Source: Burkholderiales bacterium (lineage in GTDB: Bacteria > Pseudomonadota > Gammaproteobacteria > Burkholderiales > Burkholderiaceae_F). From it: DNA of 5,019 nucleotides. The stretch spans positions 7,849 to 12,867 of the forward strand of contig JAJPXW010000102.1 of NCBI GenBank assembly GCA_021205255.1, given 5' to 3'. The notes under the pieces are model-generated. The model did not search any database, was not told where the DNA came from, and saw nothing but the letters and a program-made list of their open reading frames with translations. Shown here piece by piece: positions 1 to 5,019 of the stretch. Position 1 is the first letter of the stretch, and every line of letters begins with the position of its first letter. Position numbers and translations under genes: made by a program.

Positions 1-307
1 CCTTAAGAGTCTTCCACAAACAGTTGCCACTCCTGAATTACAGATTCAGACCAAGGAAGGAGAAAATTTCACTCTAGTAGAAAAGCTTAAAAACAATGCG
101 AGATTTGACGATGACGTCAATCTCATAACAATTGATGGAATTCGTGCCGAATGGCCTGATGGCTTTGCACTGGCGAGAGCTTCAAATACGACTCCATGTG
201 TGGTTCTGTGTTTTGAGGCTGATTCCGAAGAAGCTTTAAAGAGAATACAAAATAAATTTAGAGAAGAGATTCTGAAGGTTGCACCCAATGCCGAATTACC
301 CTTCTGA
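1..307 (+). CDS. manB: Phosphomannomutase/phosphoglucomutase, C-terminal part (5' end outside window)
   Basis: Only the last 101 codons are present, open from the left edge (first whole codon at base 2) to a TGA at 305-307. The enzyme is an alpha-D-phosphohexomutase that interconverts the 1- and 6-phosphates of mannose or glucose, supplying sugar 1-phosphates for LPS and exopolysaccharide precursors in the cytoplasm. What can be seen is domain IV: the segment TIDGIRAEWPDGFALARAS runs into RASNTTP (bases 176-196), the R-x-S-N-T-x-P phosphate-binding loop of the family, followed by a helix rich in Glu and Lys. The protein ends in NAELPF, similar to what I recall of betaproteobacterial ManB proteins. 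The phosphoserine and metal-binding loops lie outside the window, so activity cannot be judged. PgmA/AlgC is an equally valid name, and substrate preference cannot be read from this part. GlmM is less likely because its fourth domain has a different sequence character. The gene overlaps pgi by 20 bases. Confidence 0.9.
   Translation, partial: LKSLPQTVATPELQIQTKEGENFTLVEKLKNNARFDDDVNLITIDGIRAEWPDGFALARASNTTPCVVLCFEADSEEALKRIQNKFREEILKVAPNAELPF
274..278 (+). promoter_or_regulatory. Ribosome binding site of pgi (decides the start)
   Basis: GAAGG lies nine bases before the ATG at 288, inside the end of the mutase gene. It directly abuts the in-frame TTG at 279, which would leave no spacer. The spacing therefore favours ATG 288 over TTG 279 as the pgi start. 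Confidence 0.55.
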
Positions 308-1754
308 GCTTCAGCTGTGCTCTGCCAAAGCAGCTTCTTACCATTCCTTATACCAAGAGAAAGCTCCATCGCTTTTAGGAAATAGTCCTTTACTGAAGGC
401 TTGTGGATTAACTCTTGATATCTCAAGGCAACGCATTACGAAAGAACAGCTTTCCGAATTAAGGCAGCGTTCTCAAGAATCTAAAATTTTTGAGCATCAG
501 CGTGCAATGGCAGAAGGTGAAGTCGTAAATCCGTCTGAAAAACGTGCTGCTCTGCATACCCTACTCAGAGAACCTAAATCCCAACATCCACTATCGGGCG
601 ACGTCCAAGAGACTCTCAAGCAAATGAAGCAATTTGCTGATGCCGTAAGAAATAAAGAAGTGATGGGTTCAAAAGGACGGCCTTTTACCGATGTAATCAA
701 CATTGGTATAGGGGGTTCACATATAGGACCTCGGGTAGTATGGGAAGTCTGTAAGAAGGAAAGTGACGATAAAGCTTTGAAAGTTCATTGGGTGAGTAAT
801 GTAGATGGTTGGGGGCTACATGAACTGCTTCCTTCCTTAAGCCCTGAAACTACTTTAGTCATAGTATCAAGTAAAAGCTTTGGTACAGCAGAGTCTCTTT
901 TGAATGCTGAAGTTGTAAAGGAGTGGTTTTTACAACAAGGGATAAACGAGCTCTCTAATCATTTTATTCTTTGCTCAGCTAATCCAGAAGCTCCAGAAAA
1001 GATAGGTATTTCGGCTGCACATCTATTTAAATTCTGGGACTGGGTAGGAGGAAGGTTTTCTGTTTGGAGCTCAGTAGGACTGCCTGTACTTTTAGCCATA
1101 GGCTCAGAAAAGTTCGATGATTTTTTAACTGGCGCACATCATATGGATTTACATGCACTCAACGCTGAAGCTGATATGAACCTTCCATTGACAATGGCGC
1201 TTTTAAGCATTTGGAACTCCACAGCTATTGGAACGACTTCTTTTTGCTTCCTGCCGTATGACCAAAGACTTAGCCTAATGGTGAATTGGTTGCAGCAGCT
1301 AGAGATGGAGAGCCTTGGTAAAAGTAAATTAATTGACGGCTCGCTTACTAAATATCCTACCTGCACTCCAGTGTGGGGAGGATCCGGTAATGATGCTCAA
1401 CACGCCTTTTACCAGTGTCTAAGGCAGGGGACTAACAGAACAGCTATAGATATCGTAACTTCTGGCGGTTCTGGGGATGATTTTCCACAGCTTCACGGGT
1501 TTTTATTAGCAAATGCCAAAGCACAGGCTGATGTTCTTGTATCAAACGATCAAGATTCTGAATCTGTCAATTGTTTAAGCGTTATTGAGATGCCTACTCT
1601 GTCTCCATATTACCTTGGCGCCTTATTGGCTCTATATGAACATAAGACAACAATGACAGGATTCCTTCTTGGAATTAATCCTTTTGATCAGCCAGGCGTT
1701 GAGTTAGGCAAGAAACTTGCACAAAAGATCTGGAAAGAAGAACAGAAAAGTTAG
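288..1754 (+). CDS. pgi: Glucose-6-phosphate isomerase, compact form
   Basis: This enzyme interconverts glucose 6-phosphate and fructose 6-phosphate in the cytoplasm (glycolysis and gluconeogenesis) and links hexose phosphates to the mutase upstream. Counting from ATG 288 there are 488 residues. The N-terminal sugar-isomerase (SIS) fold shows IGIGGSHIGPR at 139-149 and the phosphate-binding SSKSFGTAES around 194-203. The signature WVGGRFSVWSSVG sits at 252-264, with Arg256 matching the active-site Arg272 of rabbit PGI. Catalytic residues are present: Glu341 in MESLGK, His372 in DAQHAFYQ, exactly 31 residues later as in E. coli (355/386), and Lys475 in GVELGKKLA. The odd part is length. His372 to Lys475 spans 103 residues against about 128 in E. 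coli, the GNRP-containing segment is absent, and the protein stops 13 residues after the Lys, where others run on about 35. The family is usually about 520-550 aa. A TTG at 279 would add three residues. The gene overlaps the mutase by 20 bases and ends 9 bases before waaC. Confidence 0.95.
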   Translation: MPNYPSELQLCSAKAASYHSLYQEKAPSLLGNSPLLKACGLTLDISRQRITKEQLSELRQRSQESKIFEHQRAMAEGEVVNPSEKRAALHTLLREPKSQHPLSGDVQETLKQMKQFADAVRNKEVMGSKGRPFTDVINIGIGGSHIGPRVVWEVCKKESDDKALKVHWVSNVDGWGLHELLPSLSPETTLVIVSSKSFGTAESLLNAEVVKEWFLQQGINELSNHFILCSANPEAPEKIGISAAHLFKFWDWVGGRFSVWSSVGLPVLLAIGSEKFDDFLTGAHHMDLHALNAEADMNLPLTMALLSIWNSTAIGTTSFCFLPYDQRLSLMVNWLQQLEMESLGKSKLIDGSLTKYPTCTPVWGGSGNDAQHAFYQCLRQGTNRTAIDIVTSGGSGDDFPQLHGFLLANAKAQADVLVSNDQDSESVNCLSVIEMPTLSPYYLGALLALYEHKTTMTGFLLGINPFDQPGVELGKKLAQKIWKEEQKS

Positions 1755-1758
1755 GAAG
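1753..1758 (+). promoter_or_regulatory. Ribosome binding site of waaC (supports a TTG start)
   Basis: AGGAAG overlaps the pgi stop codon and sits five bases before TTG 1764. The next in-frame Met (residue 11) would remove the conserved N-terminal strand and loop, so the TTG is the credible start. Confidence 0.7.
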
Positions 1759-1763
1759 CCGAT

Positions 1764-2762
1764 TTGAAAGTCCTAATTGTTAAAACGAGCTCTATGGGAG
1801 ACGTTGTGCATGCGTTGCCTGTTCTTTCAGATATAAAAGTCAATTTTGCTGACTGCGAAATAGATTGGCTTGTGGAAGAGCCATTTGCTGATATTGTCCG
1901 AGCAACTTCTCTTGTGAGAAAAGTCCATCTTTGCAAAGTAAGAAAATGGAGAAAAGCTCCGTTGAGTCGTCAAACACAGTACGAAGTCACCCTACTTAGA
2001 CAAGCATTAAAAAGCGAACAATATGATCTAGTTATCGATTTGCAAGGCCTTTATAAAAGCGCCATTCTTGCTAGGTTAGCTTCTTCTCCAGTAGCTGGGT
2101 ATGATTTCTCTTCGGCTCGTGAAGGAGGAGCTTCGCTTTTCTACAATAAAAAGTACCAAGTATCCAGAAACAAATCTGCTGTAATGCGCTGTCGTGAGTT
2201 AGCCGCAAAAGTTCTAGGCTATTCTCTTCCTTTAGATGATCCTGACTTTAGGTTTGACAAAGTTCAGCATTCTGTAAGTCCTGAAGGGAGGAAAGATCTA
2301 TCCAATTCAGAGAACCAAGAAGAAGATAGCCAAAGAACAGTTATCTTTTTTGTAAACGCTAGCCGGAAAACCAAGCTTTGGCCGGAAGACTATTGGATAG
2401 CTTTGGGTAAAAAGTTAGCTGAGCAAGGTTATAAGGTAATCTTACCTTGGGGTTCCCAAGAAGATTTGCAAAGAGTTAATCGTATAGCGACTGGGATTGG
2501 TAAAGCATCTGAGGTTCTTCCTCATTCCAGCATTGGTCAATTAATGAAAAGAATTTTTTCAAGTAGTCTGATAGTAGGTCTTGATACGGGCATGACCCAC
2601 CTTAGCTCAGCTATGGGAGTCCCTACAGTAGGATTGTTTTTAGATTATCCAATTGAACTTGTTCCACTTGTTGGCAAAGGTAAAAAAATAGCCCTTGGTG
2701 GCGTTGGTACGTGTCCACAGTGTGAAGAGGTATTACAAGCAGTATCTGAGGTGTTGAAATGA
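1764..2762 (+). CDS. waaC: Lipopolysaccharide heptosyltransferase I
   Basis: WaaC (RfaC) is a GT9-family, GT-B fold enzyme. At the cytoplasmic face of the inner membrane it transfers the first L-glycero-D-manno-heptose from ADP-heptose to Kdo of Kdo-lipid A. The start is TTG, backed by AGGAAG five bases upstream. The 332-residue product begins with the hallmark KVLIVKTSSMGDVVHALPVL. Asp13 falls at the same number as the proposed catalytic base of E. coli WaaC. Lys204 in NASRKTKLWP matches E. coli Lys192, and Asp274 in VGLDTGMTHLSSAMG starts the ADP-heptose-binding loop of the C-terminal domain. The N-terminal motif and the waaA neighbour make heptosyltransferase I a better call than WaaF. There is no signal peptide or membrane span. 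A Cys317-Pro-Gln-Cys320 pair near the C-terminus is not a feature I associate with the family. The stop overlaps the waaA start in ATGA, implying coupled translation of two consecutive inner-core enzymes. Confidence 0.95.
   Translation: MKVLIVKTSSMGDVVHALPVLSDIKVNFADCEIDWLVEEPFADIVRATSLVRKVHLCKVRKWRKAPLSRQTQYEVTLLRQALKSEQYDLVIDLQGLYKSAILARLASSPVAGYDFSSAREGGASLFYNKKYQVSRNKSAVMRCRELAAKVLGYSLPLDDPDFRFDKVQHSVSPEGRKDLSNSENQEEDSQRTVIFFVNASRKTKLWPEDYWIALGKKLAEQGYKVILPWGSQEDLQRVNRIATGIGKASEVLPHSSIGQLMKRIFSSSLIVGLDTGMTHLSSAMGVPTVGLFLDYPIELVPLVGKGKKIALGGVGTCPQCEEVLQAVSEVLK
2748..2753 (+). promoter_or_regulatory. Ribosome binding site of waaA
   Basis: GAGGTG, with core GAGG at 2748-2751, lies seven bases before the ATG at 2759 and inside the last codons of waaC. 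It suits initiation by ribosomes ending waaC at the ATGA overlap. Confidence 0.55.
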
Positions 2763-4084
2763 GTATTACCAGAGCTGTCTACAGTGGTGCGCTTTACTTG
2801 GCAGCTCCTTTTGCTATGGCTCACCTTATCAGAAGATCCTTTAAACAACCAGAATATAAAGATCATTGGTCAGAGAGATTTGGTTTTGGAAAATATCCAG
2901 AACCAAAACCAGGTCGAGATGTTATTTGGATTCATGGAGTATCTGTTGGCGAAACAAGAGCTGCAGAGCCCCTTGTGGAAATGATCCTTAAAAATTGGCC
3001 AAAAGCAGATATCCTCTTTACCCATACAACTCCTACAGGAAGAGAGGACGGTAAAAAAATAGCTCAGAGGTTTGCAGGAAGAATTAGTCAATCTTATCTT
3101 CCTTATGACACTCCAGCAGCCGTAAAAAGGTTTCTGCGTAAAACTAGACCTGAAGCATGCATTCTTATGGAAACGGAAGTATGGCCAAATCTTACTTACT
3201 ATTGTAAGAAGAAAGGTATTCCAGTACTGTTGGCTAACGCAAGACTTTCAGAAAAGTCCCTTAATAAAGGCAAAAAGGCAGGCGCTGTCATTAAAGAAGC
3301 AATGGGACGAGTGACGGTAGCATTGGCACAAGCCAAGTTTGATGCACAGCGACTTAAGGAAGCAGGATGTCCCGTAGTGGAAGTAGCCGGTAATATGAAA
3401 TTCGACTTCAAGCTAAATGCGGCGCAAGTTCTTACCGGCAAGGAGCTTCGAAAGTTGTCGCCGCGTTTTGTCGTAGCGTTAGCTAGTACACGCCAAGGCG
3501 AAGAAGAAAAGATGCTCAAATACATCAGGGATTGGGAAAATGATCCAACTACTCCTAAACCTCTGTGGCTAATCATTCCTCGTCATCCTCAAAGATTCAG
3601 AGAAGTTAGAAGACTTATCGAAAAGGCAGGCTTATCTGTCCAGAACAGAACGAGCATAAGAAATTGGAAAGAGATTCTCTCCAACAATGGACCTCAGGTT
3701 GTCCTTGGAGACAGTATGGGAGAGATGACTTTTTACTATGCGCTCAGTGATGTAGTGCTAATGGGAGGGAGTTTTGGAAATTATGGCTGTCAGAGCCTAA
3801 TTGAACCGTGTGCAACTGGAACTCCAGTCATCGTTGGTCCGAGCGTATTCAATTTCGAAGCAACGGTTAATGAAGCCGATCAAGAGGGTGCAATCATAAG
3901 GGCACCAAATGAGGAGGAAGCTTTTAATGATCTCCGTAGACTTCTTAAAGACGATAAGGCACGTATAGAGCTAGGAGAAAAGGCTCTAGCCTTTACCGAA
4001 CGCAAGAAAGGAGCTACAGAAAAGGCTTTCAATTATTTATCAACCCTACTAGAAGAAAAAGAAAATGGTAAAAAAGTTTCCTAA
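2759..4084 (+). CDS. waaA: 3-deoxy-D-manno-octulosonic acid (Kdo) transferase
   Basis: WaaA (KdtA) transfers Kdo from CMP-Kdo to the lipid A precursor lipid IVA, the committed step of the LPS inner core, and is anchored at the cytoplasmic side of the inner membrane. The 441-residue product (E. coli has 425) starts with a hydrophobic stretch at about residues 6-24, the likely membrane anchor. IHGVSVGETRAA carries Glu65, matching the catalytic base (Glu60 in E. coli), and METEVWPNL carries Glu138 and Glu140. The C-terminal donor domain shows GDSMGEM from about 317 and GGSFGNYGCQSLIEP at 336-350, with Glu349. Where E. coli has GGHNPLEP this protein has GCQSLIEP. From memory, Gln at this place is typical of betaproteobacteria (GGQNLIE). 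The number of Kdo units added cannot be read from sequence. The gene overlaps waaC by 4 bases and thiD by 20. The last residues are very rich in Lys and Glu. Confidence 0.96.
   Translation: MSITRAVYSGALYLAAPFAMAHLIRRSFKQPEYKDHWSERFGFGKYPEPKPGRDVIWIHGVSVGETRAAEPLVEMILKNWPKADILFTHTTPTGREDGKKIAQRFAGRISQSYLPYDTPAAVKRFLRKTRPEACILMETEVWPNLTYYCKKKGIPVLLANARLSEKSLNKGKKAGAVIKEAMGRVTVALAQAKFDAQRLKEAGCPVVEVAGNMKFDFKLNAAQVLTGKELRKLSPRFVVALASTRQGEEEKMLKYIRDWENDPTTPKPLWLIIPRHPQRFREVRRLIEKAGLSVQNRTSIRNWKEILSNNGPQVVLGDSMGEMTFYYALSDVVLMGGSFGNYGCQSLIEPCATGTPVIVGPSVFNFEATVNEADQEGAIIRAPNEEEAFNDLRRLLKDDKARIELGEKALAFTERKKGATEKAFNYLSTLLEEKENGKKVS
4051..4055 (+). promoter_or_regulatory. Weak ribosome binding site of thiD
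   Basis: AGAAG lies nine bases before ATG 4065 in a purine-rich run within the end of waaA. The match to the Shine-Dalgarno consensus is poor, so thiD may depend on ribosomes arriving from waaA. Confidence 0.35.
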
Positions 4085-4889
4085 TGTGCTCGCTATTGCT
4101 GGCATTGACCCTTCAGGAGGCGCTGGTCTCCTTGCCGACATTAAAACGATAAGTGCGTTAGAAGCATATGCTTGTGGTGTCGTCACGGCAATCACAGCGC
4201 AGAATACGAAGGAAGTTGCTACAGCAAAAGCAGTAGAACCAAAATTGGTCGAACAGCAAATCGACACTCTGTTTGAAGACGTGCAGATAGATGCAGTAAA
4301 AATTGGGATGCTTTTCGATGCGGCTACTATTAAAGTAGTTACACAAAAGCTTTTTTATTGGAAAGCTTCTCCAATCGTATTGGATCCAGTAATGGTGGCT
4401 AAAAGCGGTGATCCTTTACTTTTAGACGAAGCTATTACTACTCTGAAAGAAACTCTTCTGCCACTTTCAACAGTAATCACGCCTAATCTTCCAGAAGCTG
4501 AATGTCTTCTTGGAAGTCGGATTGAAATGTCTAAAGAATCCATAGAGAGTGCTTGCAAAGACCTATGGAATCTGAAAGGACAACAAGGTTGGGTTGTGCT
4601 TAAAGGAGGACATTCTTCGAATGCAGATAAATCCGAAGATTATCTCTACGATGGCAATGAGCTCAAATCCTTTTCTTCTCCAAGAATATCAACCAATAAT
4701 ACACACGGAACTGGATGCGCTTTGTCTTCAGCATTAGCTGCTTTGATTCCACAGTCAGCAACTGTAGGAGAAGCTTTCAAGCGGTCTAAGGAATTTATCA
4801 GTAATGCAATTCGTTATTCAGATCAACTTTCGGTTGGTAGCGGTCATGGACCGATAATGCACTTTTATAAGCAGTGGAAAGTGATATAG
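4065..4889 (+). CDS. thiD: Hydroxymethylpyrimidine/phosphomethylpyrimidine kinase
   Basis: ThiD is a ribokinase-fold cytoplasmic enzyme. It phosphorylates 4-amino-5-hydroxymethyl-2-methylpyrimidine and then its monophosphate, giving the pyrimidine diphosphate that ThiE joins to the thiazole in thiamine biosynthesis. The 274 residues are close to the usual 266-270. AGIDPSGGAG at 12-21 is the N-terminal substrate-binding loop, followed by ADIKTISALEAYACGVVTA and AQNT. LDPVMVAKSGDPLL starts at about 106, with Asp107. TPNLPEAE is the middle ribokinase-family motif. NTHGTGCALSSALAA carries Cys218 in the anion-hole and catalytic-base position, where Salmonella ThiD has Cys213. The C-terminal GHGPIMHF matches the standalone ThiD ending, and there is no fused ThiE domain. 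The start at ATG 4065 leaves seven residues before the first conserved strand. The gene overlaps waaA by 20 bases, so it is co-transcribed with LPS genes. No TPP riboswitch can lie directly upstream, because that DNA is waaA coding sequence. Confidence 0.95.
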   Translation: MVKKFPNVLAIAGIDPSGGAGLLADIKTISALEAYACGVVTAITAQNTKEVATAKAVEPKLVEQQIDTLFEDVQIDAVKIGMLFDAATIKVVTQKLFYWKASPIVLDPVMVAKSGDPLLLDEAITTLKETLLPLSTVITPNLPEAECLLGSRIEMSKESIESACKDLWNLKGQQGWVVLKGGHSSNADKSEDYLYDGNELKSFSSPRISTNNTHGTGCALSSALAALIPQSATVGEAFKRSKEFISNAIRYSDQLSVGSGHGPIMHFYKQWKVI

Positions 4890-5019
4890 CTATTCTGGAA
4901 TGATGTCTTGCAAAGTCCAAAACTGGCAATGTACGTGAAGTCAACAAATAGAATTAGATAGAAGTCAGAGAAAAGAGATTTGCCTCTTAGAAATTTCATT
5001 TCTACGACTCTGAAAGAAC
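4890..5019 (+). other. Intergenic tail after thiD, no gene recognised
   Basis: No plus-strand frame with a start codon runs any distance here; ATG 4900 stops after 12 codons. On the minus strand one frame is open from the right edge to a stop at 4865-4867, but its translation resembles nothing I know. There is no strong GC-rich hairpin with a T-run, so no convincing intrinsic terminator. Only a short AT-rich inverted repeat near the right end stands out. Confidence 0.6.
4988..5004. repeat. Short perfect inverted repeat, 7-base arms with a 3-base loop
   Basis: TAGAAAT, a TTC loop, then ATTTCTA form a perfect but AT-rich hairpin. A second small pairing, AAGAG at 4973-4977 with CTCTT at 4984-4988, lies just before it and shares base 4988, so the two could be alternatives. 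No T-run follows on the plus strand. It may be part of a weak or Rho-dependent 3' end, an operator for the next gene, or chance. Confidence 0.3.

Noticed and set aside
279..290. TTG at 279 as the pgi start
   Set aside because: It adds only three residues and would touch its own GAAGG ribosome binding site with no spacer; ATG 288 has a nine-base spacer. It cannot be excluded from sequence alone.
46..426. 126-codon open frame on the minus strand across the mutase/pgi junction
   Set aside because: Both plus-strand genes here have clear family motifs. The minus-strand translation shows no recognisable domain and is a shadow.
1374..1403. Apparent loss of a catalytic Glu in Pgi, because WGGSGNDAQH replaces WGEPGTNGQH
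   Set aside because: The catalytic Glu of the family is the one in the MES-x-GK motif, 31 residues before the catalytic His. That Glu (residue 341) is present, so the catalytic set is intact.
3199..3576. 125-codon open frame on the minus strand inside waaA
   Set aside because: It lies wholly within a well-supported waaA, has a Ser-rich, low-information translation and no credible context.
4900..4938. Twelve-codon plus-strand frame from ATG 4900 with two cysteines, considered as a broken rubredoxin start
   Set aside because: It has no CxxC knuckle or other rubredoxin motif and stops at once; nothing supports a gene.
4949..4954. TAGAAT as a -10 promoter element
   Set aside because: No -35-like sequence lies at the right distance upstream and no gene start follows within the window.
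4865..4999. 44-codon minus-strand frame at the right edge, with its start codon at 4997-4999
   Set aside because: Its end overlaps the thiD coding region, the translation resembles nothing known, and the start lies in the AT-rich inverted repeat without a clear ribosome binding site.

Overview
The window is a single, tightly packed, plus-strand gene run of housekeeping and envelope genes. In order it holds the 3' end of a phosphomannomutase/phosphoglucomutase gene (manB/algC type), a glucose-6-phosphate isomerase gene (pgi), lipopolysaccharide heptosyltransferase I (waaC), Kdo transferase (waaA) and hydroxymethylpyrimidine/phosphomethylpyrimidine kinase (thiD). A non-coding tail of about 130 bases follows. 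I found no RNA gene, mobile element, CRISPR array or long repeat.

Organism: waaA and waaC together mean a Gram-negative bacterium that makes Kdo/heptose inner-core LPS. From memory of the families, the mutase C-terminus, the mutase-waaC-waaA order and the Gln-containing donor-site motif of WaaA look most like Burkholderiales (Betaproteobacteria). Base composition is only moderate (about 40-45% G+C by eye, not counted). That is low for the order and would suit a host-associated lineage such as Sutterellaceae or a low-GC member of Alcaligenaceae. This placement is inference; no search was run.

Layout: the mutase and pgi overlap by 20 bases, pgi and waaC are 9 bases apart, waaC and waaA overlap in an ATGA, and waaA and thiD overlap by 20 bases. 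No internal promoter or terminator fits between them, so they are very probably one transcript with translational coupling. The promoter lies left of the window.

Function: the mutase and Pgi interconvert hexose phosphates at the branch point between central metabolism and sugar-nucleotide synthesis. WaaA adds Kdo to lipid A precursor and WaaC adds the first heptose to Kdo. ThiD, in thiamine biosynthesis, has no obvious biochemical link and is best read as a passenger of the operon.

No exotic system is visible. The main oddity is an unusually compact Pgi that keeps its catalytic residues but lacks a stretch between the catalytic His and Lys, and also lacks the usual C-terminal tail.
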